From NCBI GenBank assembly GCA_030765055.1, contig CM060958.1:80856068-80920067 (forward strand): DNA of 64,000 nt, written 5' to 3'. Numbering within the stretch: the stretch's first letter is position 1; the number at the start of each line of letters is the position of its first letter. This DNA comes from Mantis religiosa (taxonomy: Eukaryota > Arthropoda > Insecta > Mantodea > Mantidae). Below, one piece after another: positions 1 through 10,725 of this stretch. The notes under the pieces are model-generated. The model was not told where the DNA came from and did not search any database. It saw only the letters and a list, made by a program, of their open reading frames with translations. A program made the position numbers and the translations under genes.

Positions 1-355
1 TGAACAAAATCGTAAACAAAAGCCGTGAGACAAATTTCTCATCGATGGAGAAAGAATTGTTAATTGAACTGGTGACGAAGTGTAAGGATATCGTGGAAAA
101 TAAAGAGGCCGGATGCGGTGAATGTAAAAGAGAAAGATGTCACGTGGGAAAATATCGGAAACGAATTTAATTCAAATGCATGTGTCAAGCACCAAACAAC
201 TTCGTCAGTATTACGTTAATTTAAAACGAGGTGCGGAGGACAAGTAACTTGAACGTTTCAAGACGGGAGGTGGAAAATGCATTACCCACATAATTCAGTG
301 AATTATAAAATCGCAAAGTTGTTAATACTCGAAGCAAAAGCGAGATCGGCATATT
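1..355 (+). pseudogene. Myb/SANT-like protein relic of a PIF/Harbinger transposon
   Basis: Conceptual translation in shifting frames gives MEKELLIELVTKCKDIVENK, then WENI..EFNSNACV and LRQYYVNLKRGAEDK. This resembles the Myb/SANT-like DNA-binding proteins that accompany Harbinger transposases in animals. The frame changes near 105-130, and stop codons follow within the conserved block (for example after AEDK) and after the HIIQ segment, so no intact protein is possible. It converges on a transposase N-terminus on the other strand (365-559), an arrangement found in Harbinger elements. The family call is by pattern memory only. Confidence 0.55.
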
Positions 356-364
356 CTTTCCGAT

Positions 365-559
365 TCATGTTATAACCTCTCTTGTACTTCCACAGTAACC
401 TTCATAGCAACTTGTTTCGAGTCTATACCTCTGTAGAAAATTTTCTTCCGATAGCTCCTCAAAATCATTTCTCCTCGTAGGCCGTACACTACTACGAATG
501 CCATTTAGACGGCTTAAATATAGCAAATCGACATCAACAGCTGAGTTCATGACCGCCAT
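365..559 (-). pseudogene. HARBI1-like transposase N-terminus, truncated
   Basis: The minus frame contains RPTRRNDFEELSEENFLQRYRL, which resembles the N-terminal segment before the nuclease domain of HARBI1-like PIF/Harbinger transposases. Only about 64 residues remain. The DDE nuclease core is absent because the element passes directly into the opposite-strand Myb-like relic, so this is an internal deletion derivative. The reading frame begins at the ATG on the minus strand at 559. Confidence 0.5.
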
Positions 560-723
560 CTTGACTATTTACAATTGTTAAGGACTTAACAGAAATATGG
601 CTTGTTAGTTTAACAAGAGATTTAACACGAGTGTTAAGCTAACATTTGGTGAAATGCAATTTGTTTTAACTATTGCTAAACGCTTGTTAAGTCTTAACAT
701 GTGCTAGTGAAATCGGGCATGAC
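560..723. mobile_element. Terminal region of the Harbinger relic
   Basis: This stretch is dense in short TTAA/GTTAA inverted motifs (TTGTTAAGGACTTAACA, TTAACAAG and similar). Read on the minus strand it begins near ATGCCCGATTTCACTAGCAC. Such a CCCG-start, TTAA-rich end is typical of insect Harbinger termini. The partner end would lie left of the window, so the inverted repeat cannot be verified. Confidence 0.4.
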
Positions 724-1353
724 TGTTAACCTAACTGAATTACCTTTTTCAGAAACCTATAAATAAAAAAAATATAAATTTTACAGGAGAAGGAAAAAGG
801 TAAAGGTAACATAATTCCAAAAACAATTATTTTTCTTGCTTTAATTTTCCTTATAAACCTTTTCAAATATTCAGGGATTCGGATGTGCTGTCATGAGACT
901 CGCATAGCTACATTAGCTTTACAAAATGTACAAAGGGAGCATAAGCTTTAAATGAAGAGCGGTATGAATGGCTGGAATGGTTCGGGTTTTGGGGTTTCTT
1001 CAAACAAATAAAAATGTGAAACAAAACACAAGTAACAAAAATACTACGTATAATATTCTTTTAGTTCAATAATAATTGGTAGTTTTCGAATAGAAAGGCT
1101 AATTACAATATTAATTAAACATCAGCTAGGTTTACACTACCTCACCTTAGCCAAATTTATAATTTTACATGAAATATGGAGTATTCAGTTGCACTCGTAC
1201 TTGTCCATATTTAAGGGCTTTTTCATCACCCTTACACACATATCAGTAGCGAAGAGAACAGATAAGTAGCAGAAAATACGTTTATTCTTAAGTATAGACC
1301 AAGATACAATGAAGCACAAAATTAATAGAATTAGGAGTCAAACTAATCCTTTA
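724..1353. other. AT-rich spacer, nothing recognised
   Basis: No open frame, repeat family or RNA gene that I can support. It ends at the TA dinucleotide that precedes the mariner copy. Confidence 0.4.
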
Positions 1354-2563
1354 TGAGGGCGGTTCAGCAAGTATCCATGTTTCAAAAATATATAGTGTTG
1401 CTAAAGCAAGTTTGTGTTATGTACTGTCATTCGCTTACACATTGTCAAAACAATTTTGGTGCTGATTCATTGTTAGATTGGATTTTACAGACATTTCAAT
1501 AAGTTGTTGGTTCTTATTAAAATAGAAAAAAAGTTTAGTATCATTCAGTGATTCACTTTATACTTTTAGATGGGAAAACTGCGAGATAAAGTGAAATTAG
1601 ATGCTATTTACGGAAGCATGACAACAGTTAGATATTGGTATAGCAAATTTAAACGTGGTGAAACATCGATTTTTGACGAGGAGCGCCCAAGACGCCCTGC
1701 AGATATGGTTACCATGTAAGTCGAAAGCCCACGATGAGATTCTCGCTGACCGTCGAAGAAATTTCGCGAAGTGGCAGAGGCGATAGGTGTATCAACGGGA
1801 ATGGCAATTCATATTTTGCACGATAATTTGCTGATGAGAAAGTTGTAGATGGGTGCCGCGTTTGCTCCCAGCAGATAAGCGGGTGCGGCTTTCAACTTCG
1901 ACGCTGTTTGGAGCTGTTTAAGCCAAATCCGAAGGATCTTTTTGTGTTCCGAGTTGTCACTGTCGATGAGACGTGGATTCATCATTATACTCCTGAAACC
2001 TAGCAACAATCAAAACAATGGGTTGCTTCCGGAAAATCTGTTTCAAAGAAGGTAACGACGGTCCCATCGGCCGGAAAAGTGATGGCGAGTTTCTTGGATG
2101 GGAAGGGTATCATATTCACTGAATTCTTGGAAAAAGGAAAAACGATTATTGTAGCATACTACAGTAAGTTATTGGCCAAATTCAACAAGAAGTTGAAGAC
2201 ACGGCCCTATGTGGCGAAGAAGGAAGTACTACTTCACCACAAATGCCCCAGCACATCCATCCGGAATTGCCGCCGCCAAACTGCATGAATTGCGTTATGA
2301 ATTTCTGCCACACCCCCATATTCGCTTGTTCCCAAACATGAAGAATGGCTCATAGAAACAAAATCTATATTAAATGAGGTCATTCTGCAGACAGAAGCGT
2401 ACTTTGCAGAGCTTTGCAATTCTTATTTTGGGTGGGTTACAAAATGACAGGAACATTAGAAGTGTATATCCCTAGAAAGGGACTATCTTGAGCAATAACT
2501 TACTTGTGTTTGTAAAAACTGGCAACTTTATTCCTAACATGGGTACTTATTGAACCACCCTCG
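1354..2563 (+). mobile_element. Decayed mariner transposon with recognisable inverted ends
   Basis: The left end reads TGAGGGCGGTTCAGCAAGTA. The right end, reverse-complemented, reads GAGGGTGGTTCAATAAGTAC, giving imperfect inverted repeats of about 26 bp. A TA dinucleotide lies just before the left end. Internal translation in several frames gives mariner HTH remnants (TVRYWYSKFKRGE, FDEERPRR) and the first catalytic block DETWIHHYTPE followed by a stop. A second copy of the same family lies at 50902-51905. Confidence 0.8.
1520..2440 (+). pseudogene. Mariner transposase pseudogene
   Basis: The transposase would cut and paste the element at TA sites. Its expected start codon reads ATA (GAA AAA follows), there are stops within the first 15 codons, and several frameshifts follow. 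Visible remnants in order are the paired-like HTH region, DETWIHHYTPE (first catalytic Asp present), a KVMASFLDGKGI block and a degraded LHHKCP block where the second catalytic Asp should be. It cannot encode an active enzyme. Confidence 0.75.
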
Positions 2564-2834
2564 CATGCTCCACATATTGCTAAGGTTTACCTAGAACATG
2601 TATCGTTAGGACCTTCCTAACATCCTCAGCTAATGTCGACTGTTAAATTTTGATTGAAGTCCTTGGTGGTGACTTGGAGTGTGTTGATGCCCTGATGAAC
2701 TTGAATTTTGGATTCTCATCAAAAGTGATGTCAAAATTAAAATTTTCCTCAATACTTCTTTATGAATACCTTTTCCCATGTGGTTAATGCAGTTGCAAGC
2801 TGAACACCTTTTAATAAACGGATGTCTTGTTCTA

Positions 2835-3731
2835 CGAGGGCTATCCAGAAAGTAGATTACGTTTTCGTCTGTTTCCGCTAGGGGCGGGGCTAGCGCGGCC
2901 ATCTTGGGGTCAGAGCGTTGCGCAGCTCAGTCGCCATCTAGCCATGCTAGTGAGAGGTTCGTGCTGTGCTCCGTTCAGATACTGTGACGGTTTGAAATGT
3001 CTGCGTTAATTGAAAATCCCGCGAGCTGCGAGGTGCGTGCAGTAATAAGGTTTCTGACTGCAAAAAACTGTAAACCGGTAGAAATCTATCGGCAGCTTTG
3101 TGAAGTGTACGGGGACAACATTATCACTGAAGGTGGAGTGCGTCAGTGGGTCATCAGATTTAAAAATGGCCGAACCAATGTTCACGACGAAGATCGAAGT
3201 GGGAGACCCAGCATAGTGACTGCCGAACTTGTCGAAAAAGTCGATGCTAAAGTCCGTGAAAATCGAAGGTTCACAATAACGGAACTTTCTTGGAGTTTTC
3301 CACAAATTTCGCGAAGTTTGTTGCACGAAATCATCAGCGAAAAGCTTGGTTACCACAAGTTTTGTGCAAGATGGATTCCAAAAATCTTGACAGAGGACCA
3401 CAAAAATCAGCGAATGGCTGCAGCGTTGAACTTTTTGGACGTTTACCATAAGGATGGTGACACTTTACTCGATCGCATCGTTACTGGTGACGAAACATGG
3501 GTGAAACACGTGAACTGTGAAACGAAATTGCAATCAATGCAGGCGGCCGAATTTTTCGACGAAGGAATTTCCAAGCTCGTACATCGCTACGATAAATGCC
3601 TTAATTTGAATGGTGACTATGTCGAAAAGTAGTATTTGAGTGTGGCTTTCATCCGTATATAATAAAATTTGTTTCCTATACTTTGTTTACTTTTTATTCC
3701 AAAACGTAATCTACTTTCTGGATAGCCCTCG
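2835..3731 (+). mobile_element. Internally deleted mariner with perfect terminal repeats
   Basis: The terminal inverted repeats begin CGAGGGCTATCCAGAAAGTA and match perfectly for 31 bp at both ends. They are flanked by TA at 2833-2834 and 3732-3733. Total length is 897 bp against about 1.3 kb for a complete mariner. Intact ends and a clean TA duplication suggest a fairly recent, transposase-dependent insertion of a non-autonomous copy. Confidence 0.92.
2997..3632 (+). CDS. Truncated mariner transposase, 211 aa with in-frame deletion
   Basis: The reading frame starts at ATG (MSALIENPASCEVRAVIRF) and stays open for 211 codons. Residues 1-110 form the bipartite helix-turn-helix DNA-binding region typical of mariner transposases, including the GRPS linker motif (DEDRSGRPSIV). 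Around residue 165 is VTGDETWV with the first catalytic aspartate. The sequence then jumps directly to a normal C-terminal tail (AAEFFDEGISKLVHRYDKCL), so the second and third catalytic aspartates are missing. The joined frame is open and could make a DNA-binding but non-catalytic protein able to compete for the terminal repeats. That role is inference. Confidence 0.85.
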   Translation: MSALIENPASCEVRAVIRFLTAKNCKPVEIYRQLCEVYGDNIITEGGVRQWVIRFKNGRTNVHDEDRSGRPSIVTAELVEKVDAKVRENRRFTITELSWSFPQISRSLLHEIISEKLGYHKFCARWIPKILTEDHKNQRMAAALNFLDVYHKDGDTLLDRIVTGDETWVKHVNCETKLQSMQAAEFFDEGISKLVHRYDKCLNLNGDYVEK

Positions 3732-4029
3732 TATATTGTGATTCTCATTCCAATAATGGCACACATTTCTCTATTTATTTCTTCTTGATGTTCCTAAAGT
3801 AGTTTTTAAGCCTAACCTCAAATACCTTTTTATTTTGTCAATGTAACAGTTGTCATAACTTTTGCAATTTATCCTTATTTACTTGTGACAGAGCTATACA
3901 CCTTTCCCAAAAAGTCTTCGAAGAACATAACATTACTTTAGCTCCAAAAAAAACATATTCAGTGTACACCTTTTAAAATCACATAATACAAAACAGAAAT
4001 CCACAGTTAAACACCTCGGGTATGTACCG

Positions 4030-4056
4030 TGTGTGTGTGTGCGTGTGTGCGTGCGC

Positions 4057-4088
<32 letters not shown>
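4030..4088. repeat. (GT)n microsatellite
   Basis: Alternating GT with GC interruptions. The minus-strand His-Thr open frame over it is an artefact of the repeat. Confidence 0.95.
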
Positions 4089-4403
4089 TCGCATTGAATT
4101 GAATTAAAATTATATGCCTAAAACTTAAAAATTTCAGCCAACTTAACATAGCTACAACCAGAATCAGGAAATAACTGGTGGGAAAAATCACCAATTATGA
4201 GTTCTTAATGAGTAGGTATCTATTATATGGGGGCAAATTTAATATTTCAGGGAATTTACTTACCATCCAAAAACATTAAGGAAATTTAAAAAGACAGTAC
4301 AGAACCAAAAGTACGTAGTTATCAAATTTGCTGTGATATAAATAAAAAAAGACTACAAAATTATCAAAATAATGGTCACAAGAGACTCAAGCTAAATTTA
4401 TTT

Positions 4404-4800
4404 TCAATACATTTCATAAAATATGCTATTTTGCATTACTGAATAGACTATCCAAGAACTATTAAAATTATTTTTAAGTTCCTTTGCCACAATATAGCTC
4501 TGATGAATCTGATAGATCTCATGGGGCTGAGATGAACAATCAGCCAAACCATATGGAGAGGTGCTGGAATCAGAATCATGCATCCCTCCCCACCCCCCCC
4601 CCCACCCCACCCCACCAGCCAGAATGTTGGCTTTCCTGGCCAGGTTCACTGACTATCCTCCCTTTCCTCATGATGAGTGATCTCTGGTAGTAATCTGCAT
4701 CCCCATGGGTAGGACTGATTGCAGACGTATTCTGGGACCAGGAAACAGAGCCTCCCACTCCAGCCCACTCTGCCACCGAATAAGGCAATTCTTTTGCTAT
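4404..4800 (-). CDS. Candidate terminal coding exon of an unidentified host gene
   Basis: On the minus strand a frame entering near 4800 reads KELPYSVAEWAGVGGSVSWS and continues through YYQRSLIMRKGRIVSEPGQE to a Gly-rich segment, then stops at 4576. A possible splice acceptor (TTTCATAG) precedes it. The Gly segment is encoded by a run of 11 G. Beyond the run a different frame is open and also looks protein-like (DSDSSTSPYGLADCSSQPHE, then YQIHQSYIVAKEL) to 4404. A one-base change in the run would join the two. The amino-acid composition looks like a real C-terminus, but I do not recognise the protein. It could also be chance. Confidence 0.3.
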
Positions 4801-7466
4801 GAAAATCTTACTATAACATTTATAGTAATTGTCGTTTTAGGAGGTACAAGGTACTAACCATTCACTGTTTATTTTTACTCCAGAAATCATTCAATATGAA
4901 TGGTTCCTTCACTATATTTTGCAATTCATGATTTTCAACTACAGTAAACACTGATACAAGGATACAGCAGCTTACTGCAAGGTGGTGGTTCTTTCTCACC
5001 TACCCTAAAACTTCCTCTCCAGAGGAATTCTTCTATGATACTTTCATTAAAGATGTGAGAAAAGTTTGTATTAGTGACTTATACACAATTAACTGATGTC
5101 GCAATAGCTTCACAGCATCAAAATTACTATACAACATAAGTAAAAGGATGAATGAGTAATCAATCCTTCAAACAGAAGCAATTAATTGAAGCTGTAAACT
5201 AAACACAATATGCTCTTACTCACATGATGGTGCTGATGTAAATGCAGTATACACTCACCTGCAAAAGGAGATAAAACAAATTTGGTACAGTATTTGCACT
5301 ATCCGAAGATACAGAATGCCATAAAAAAACTCAGCAGACTATTGTCTTTCTCAAAGATATAAACAGAATATAAGTTTATTGCCACAAGTAGGAACAAAAT
5401 GTGCAACTAAGGTGCTTACCCCCACCTCCCCCCCCCCCCCCGCCAAAAAACTGTATAACAACTTTCCAACTGTCCACACAAATTCTTCTTTCTCATGTGA
5501 GAAAGAACAGTTATCACTGATTAGCCAAATGGTTGTAATAAAGCTTCATACTGAAAATCACCTAAGAAACATTTTGGTTACAGAAATGTCATGAACTAGC
5601 ACATCAAAAAATTATGGCCGAAATTTCAACTCTATGGTTCCAAAATTGAGCTGGTTTTAAAATTGATTGGTAACATCTAAAAGGCATTAATCATGTTCAA
5701 GAACCCCTTAAACCCAAAACTCTCACTCAGTGTAACAATTAGTTTCAATGTTTATCAGCTTATTGTATTCTGATGCAGGATTTCACAATCTTGCAGTTGA
5801 ATCTGGCAGTTATTTTCTTCCTGCTTTCTCTCCCCAAGTATACTTTCACCCTACATACTACTTCCCTCAAGAATTCCAAGGTAAAATAAATACAAAGAAC
5901 TAAAAACATAGGTACAGATGAAAACGAGGAGAATGAACACAAATAATTTGGATACATATGTAACATATACATGACAAGCAAGACAGCAACTCTAAGTTAC
6001 CGCACAGCATACACTTATCTTCTACTTAAAATTATCTAAATAAAGCAATGTTTGTCTTCATAATGTGATACCAATAAAAATGTAGATCTCATAAACATGG
6101 AAGAATTAAAAGGCCTAACAAAAATTCACATACAGAGAGACAAACTATTTTATATTTGAGGTTTTCAAATATTCTGAGTTTGTAAGAGGAAATTAATTCA
6201 GAAGAATGGAGCTTAGCAATAGTATCCACTTTCTGTTGAGATTATGTCTGAGGCAATATTATGCAGTTGCAGTTTTAGAAGACATAGTGTAATTATAGTT
6301 ATTTAAGCTACATAATATTAACACATGGTATAAATATAGCTTCAAAAATTAAATTTAAAAAAAAAATGTGGGTTGCTACATAAAATTTTGGGTAAGAAAA
6401 ATAATAAATGTATCCTAGCCATTTCAACAATCACATATATTTCCTTTTACTACAGTGCAACATTAAAAAACAAAATTAAGATAATGCTTCTCCACTATGA
6501 AACAAAAAATGATTTACAAAAATTTGTCTCTCCAACTAAATGTCAGAGATTAGGTGATACAGTTTCCATATATACTTGTGTAAATAATAAGCAAGCCCTA
6601 TTCTTTCATATTAAAACCATAATTTTTTAAACAGTGAGAAGTATATGCTGAATGACAACACACTTCTGAAGTGTGAGCATCAATAGGGAAAAGTAACAAT
6701 TTGAAGGTGCAAATGAACTCATTCACGAAAATGTAGTACAGTATAGCAAATTAGACAAAATTATAACTACTTAAATTATTAGGAAGGGCTGCAAAGTGTG
6801 TACAGAGTAGATGTATAATGATTTCATACCCCCCAAGATGACATCTTATTGATGGAATCAGTATCCTCTTCACAAGGATGGAAGGGGTACATAAATGACT
6901 GAAACCACAAAATGAACTGTGAAAAATTGATTCCACAAATATTTTATCTGTCAAATTAGAGCAAAACTATGCAAACACTAAAAATAAGATGATTATAAAC
7001 TGACTGATTATAAACTGACTTGGGTCTTAGATATGCACATCTAGGTCTTTCTTGGTGTTACATCTGTTTCATGCAGTCGGAACAATAACCCTAATTGAAT
7101 AGGATGTACTATTGCAATTACATGAATTATAATGAAAAGAAACAAGTATTTTACAACATAAAACATTCAAAATACATTCTGATATGGCCACTTTTACGGC
7201 CTCCTTTTACAGAGCTGCATTCACATGCAGCACGTTCTTCCTCCAAAGTAAAATAAATTTTCACCTGATGTTTTCATTTTGCTTTTCTAATGTGTTGTGG
7301 CTTGTTCTCAAATTCTGTCCTGCTTCTTTTCTCCTAAGTTGCTTTCTTGATCTTCAAGTTTCACCAAGATTCCATAGTTATAAATTTATTAACAATTTAT
7401 TACTTACACTATCTCCTTCTGGAGTATGTTTACCTAGAAATTCCATTACAAATTATGTTTTAACTA
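4801..7466. other. AT-rich non-coding DNA
   Basis: No gene seen. It contains a poly-C run near 5428-5440 and a short duplication of GATTATAAACTGACT near 6992-7020. Open frames here are short and lack recognisable domains. It could be intron, 3' untranslated or intergenic sequence. Confidence 0.4.
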
Positions 7467-7672
7467 TTAAAAATAAACTAAACACTTTAGCAACACAATT
7501 TCACTATTACATATCCACTTTTAATATCCTTCGGGACCGGTTTCAAAATGCATCTGTTTTATTCTCAGCCTTGAGAATGAAACGGAAGCGTTCGAAACCG
7601 GTCCCGAAGGATATTAAAAACAGATAAGTAATAGTAAAGTTGTACTGTTAAAATGCTTAGTTTATTTTTAAA
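7467..7672. mobile_element. Palindromic Penelope-type mini-element
   Basis: Imperfect inverted arms of about 85 bp (7467-7556 and 7587-7672) share TTAATATCC..GGGACCGGTTTC and its complement, with outer arms AAAATAAACTAA. Each arm contains a hammerhead-like layout: a TGAGAA core segment, a short hairpin, GAAAC, CG and GTC. The CTGANGA core is mutated (CTGAGAA on the minus strand, TTGAGAA on the plus). A plus-strand open frame of 147 codons runs into it, but I see no reason to call it a gene. Confidence 0.6.
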
Positions 7673-8979
7673 ACTTAGTTTGCTTTAATGTCAGCAGCTT
7701 CAGTTTTTTACATAACATTTTATCTATCAATAAATTTCTGCATTTTACAAATGAATTACACATACAACTTTATATTAAAGCATAATTAAGATAACTCCAG
7801 AAAAGTATTAATAACAAAACAAATGCATTACAAGACTGATGAAGTTTTAAACAAATTTGAAAAACAGCTGCAAACTGAAATGATCCAAGACGACAAATGT
7901 TTATAAATGAGTTATGGTGACATTATGCAATCTAAGAACTTCCATAAAATGTGGAACAATCATAATATGAAAAAGCAGTTTAGTAGGGCAAAGGAGAGGG
8001 AGTAGGAGAAAAGAAATGTATGCCCATGGAGCAAAACACATTATACAAACTGTAGATGTTAAAATAACATTTTATTATTGGCAGTCTCTTAAGCTGACCT
8101 CTAAATAAATATTACACTGTAATCCTTATTAGACTACTTAGTTCTGGCACACCACAGATTTATAACTAGTATACAACTGAATTCATACTTTTATACTGAA
8201 CAAAATACTTATCACTTCTCATAGCTCAATCCAGGAAAATGTAGCTTTTTCTCATCATTCTAAATGAATGAATCAAGTGCAAAACATGCTTAGCTCTAAT
8301 CCAGCTAATATCTTACCAGATACTGTTGCCACTATTAACACTTAATACACTATAGTTATGAATATACTGCTATAATTACCAATGCTAAACACAAGAAAAA
8401 AGTTATTTTAATTTTGAAGCGATAATTCTGATTGCATAAAAACAATTGTTAATAAGCTATGATTAATATGCTATTGCTGATTAATTCAGGAAACCCTATA
8501 ATACTGACCCCAAGCAAATAAAAATTACATCTTTGGAAAGCACTGGAACAACCATGTAACTGTTTTAATTTTGGTAAACATAAGATTTTTTTGTAAATAA
8601 CACTTAAAAACCCAAAAAAAACTTTTGTTGCCCCCTTCCCCCCCAAAAAGTTATATAAACGTTGGGCATCTATTCTACTTTGAATGTGAGGGTGACTTCT
8701 GTGACTTCTCAAAGGTAAGCCTGCAGTTTTGCAGTGTACCGTAAAATCTTGGTTACGGTTGAGCTTTGATCATTTGAAGAACCAACAGTAAGCAAGATAT
8801 CCCTAGCTGAAAGAAAGACAGCCAATCAGAGGAAACATAAACCTGACTTAGTGCAGAGAATTTAGGAAGTTTGCTAGCAAATATCCATATATATTGGGTA
8901 TCTCAAATGATTTTCTGTGCTTAGGGGAATACACTAACATGCTCGCTCACATCAATTAGGTTAGCAGTGGTCAACATAC
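7673..8979. other. AT-rich spacer, nothing recognised
   Basis: No open frame with a domain and no clear repeat. It ends at the ATAC target-site duplication (8976-8979) of the gypsy-type element. Confidence 0.4.
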
Positions 8980-9555
8980 TGTAACGCGGGCGCTGGAGCA
9001 CCCTGTAAAGCAGCTGGCAGCGGAAGGTAGGGGAGGTTCGGTTAGCCACACCTCCTCCTCGTTTGTCTTGTGGTGGTGACAGACTGTGGTCAGGGAAAGA
9101 ACATGACCGTGTCGCCGGTTTTCTCTACACCTGTTTCTCGATCTTTCTGTTACTAGAACAATCCTGTAAACACGAGAAACCGGCGATATTCCTATATAAA
9201 GAGAGTTACAGACAGACAGACGGAGTTAGTTAGTCAGTTGTTGGTTTGGTCAGTCAGTCAGTTGGTTAGTGTGTGAGTGAGGACAGTTCTTGGTGTAAGA
9301 AGGCAGTGTTAGTCAGTGATGTGTTAATGAACGAAAGGGTTGTGCAACGGAAGACTGTACGAACTGTGTATGTGTATCGGAGTTTATGTAATCGCGAGTA
9401 CAAGTGAAGTTGTAACGGACGAACTGGTGAATTGTAATTGTTGCAGCACGTAATTCTGTGTAATTGGCATGAGTTTAACTGTAAGTCGGTGGAAATAAAG
9501 AACATTTTGGAGTGGTGTAATTGGACTTTTTATTCCACGAACCCACAAAGTCACA
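8980..9555 (+). repeat. 5' LTR
   Basis: 576 bp, starting TGTAACGCGG and ending AAAGTCACA. It contains a TATATAAA box at 9193-9200 and AATAAA at 9494-9499, consistent with LTR promoter and polyadenylation signals. The related 3' LTR is 4 bp shorter. Confidence 0.93.
9193..9200 (+). promoter_or_regulatory. TATA box of the LTR promoter
   Basis: TATATAAA followed within about 30 bp by purine-rich sequence and CAGT motifs, in the LTR position where transcription starts. An identical copy is in the 3' LTR. Confidence 0.6.
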
Positions 9556-9556
9556 C

Positions 9557-9573
9557 TGGTGTCAGGAAGCGGG
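9557..9573 (+). promoter_or_regulatory. Primer-binding site, possibly tRNA-Leu
   Basis: TGGTGTCAGGAAGCGGG begins just after the 5' LTR. The first 11 bases fit the complement of an insect leucine tRNA 3' end plus CCA, as I remember it. The tRNA assignment is tentative. Confidence 0.6.
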
Positions 9574-9597
9574 AAAACATCACCGAACATTACAACC

Positions 9598-10725
9598 ATG
9601 GACGCGGCATTGGAAAAGATTTTGGAGAAAATGATGGAAATGAAGACGGCCAACGACAACCTCACCGCCGAGTTGAAACAAATGAAGACGGCCAACGACA
9701 ACCTCACCGCCGAGTTGAAACAAATGAAGACGGCAAATGAAAACCTCGCTGCAAAAATAGAAACGGCTAACAACAACTTGGCCACGACAATGACCTCAAA
9801 GATGGCCGAACTGACCACGGAAATGAAGGTGGCGAACGAGGCTCTCGCCGCCAAATTTCAAGAACAGTTGGCCGGCGTGAGGGATGACGTGACGGAGCTG
9901 GGCAAGCAGATGGGCCAAGTAGACGACCGCCTTAATGATTTAGAGGAAAAGGCCGACAACATCGCAAAACCCCTCACCCGCCTGACGGAGGAAAACCAAG
10001 GCCGGTCCTCCGTGTGGACGGAGGACGCCGGAGACGCTTTCCAGCACCCGAAGGGGACCCTGTGCAGTGCTCCAATTTTGGGTTTCCCACAACCGGGTGG
10101 CGCCTTCATTGTGGACACCGACGCTAGCGACCATTACATTGGAGGTGTCCTATCGCAGATCCAGGACGGCCATGAGCGCACAAGAGTGGAAGAGAAGGAG
10201 CGTGCCGCAGCAGTCCGAGTAGTTGTGGCAGTGCCTGCTGAAGGCTGGGATAGCGCAGGCCCGAGGGGAGAGCAGCTGGCGGACGCAGACTTGGGGCCAC
10301 TCTTGAGGGAAGTGGACGCAGGGACGAGACCAACCTGGGAGGACATCGCACCGAGGAGCGCCACCTACAAGTCGCACTGGGCCCAATGGGACTCGTTGAA
10401 GACCAGAGAGGGCGTGCTGTTCCGGGTATGGGAGTCACCCGATGGGAAGGCGCAGAGAGGACAGTTGGTACTTCCCCGGAGCAAGGTCCCGGAAGTCTTG
10501 GAGGAAGTGCACGCCGGTACTTCAGGAGGACACCTGGGAGCGAACCGAATGATTCACAAACTACGGCAGCGCTACTTCTGGCTGAGACTCCGAGCAGATG
10601 CTGGTGGTACACCTGGACCGCCTCGCACGCTACGATGGGGCTGTTCGGGGCGAACAGCTTTGAGGAGGGAGCAGTGTAACGCGGGCGCTGGAGCACCCTG
10701 TAAAGCAGCTGGCAGCGGAAGGTAG
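9598..10725 (+). CDS. Chimeric gag / RNase H / integrase-finger open frame
   Basis: An ATG in good context (ACCATGG) at 9598 opens a 375-codon frame that ends inside the 3' LTR. Residues 1-110 are a coiled-coil gag-like head with a 14-residue repeat of type MKTANDNLTAELKQ present about three times. Around residue 165-190 is the start of a retroviral-type RNase H (FIVDTDASDHYIGGVLSQ). A later segment (PEVLEEVHAGTSGGHLGANR, then RYFWLRL) is the beginning of the integrase zinc-binding domain, cut before its cysteines. Protease, reverse transcriptase and the integrase core are missing. All junctions keep frame, which is striking for a deletion derivative. Domains were assigned by eye. Confidence 0.8.
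   Translation: MDAALEKILEKMMEMKTANDNLTAELKQMKTANDNLTAELKQMKTANENLAAKIETANNNLATTMTSKMAELTTEMKVANEALAAKFQEQLAGVRDDVTELGKQMGQVDDRLNDLEEKADNIAKPLTRLTEENQGRSSVWTEDAGDAFQHPKGTLCSAPILGFPQPGGAFIVDTDASDHYIGGVLSQIQDGHERTRVEEKERAAAVRVVVAVPAEGWDSAGPRGEQLADADLGPLLREVDAGTRPTWEDIAPRSATYKSHWAQWDSLKTREGVLFRVWESPDGKAQRGQLVLPRSKVPEVLEEVHAGTSGGHLGANRMIHKLRQRYFWLRLRADAGGTPGPPRTLRWGCSGRTALRREQCNAGAGAPCKAAGSGR
10661..10674 (+). promoter_or_regulatory. Polypurine tract
   Basis: TGAGGAGGGAGCAG lies immediately upstream of the 3' LTR, where plus-strand DNA synthesis of LTR elements is primed. Confidence 0.75.

Noticed and set aside
3979..4194. Minus frame with a His-Thr repeat
   Set aside because: Encoded by the (GT)n microsatellite.
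7184..7627. 147-codon plus-strand open frame
   Set aside because: It runs into the Penelope-type palindrome, contains no domain, and its hydrophobic composition follows from T-rich DNA.
8980..9555. Host promoter with TATA box
   Set aside because: The TATA box and AATAAA belong to the LTR, which is repeated at 10675.
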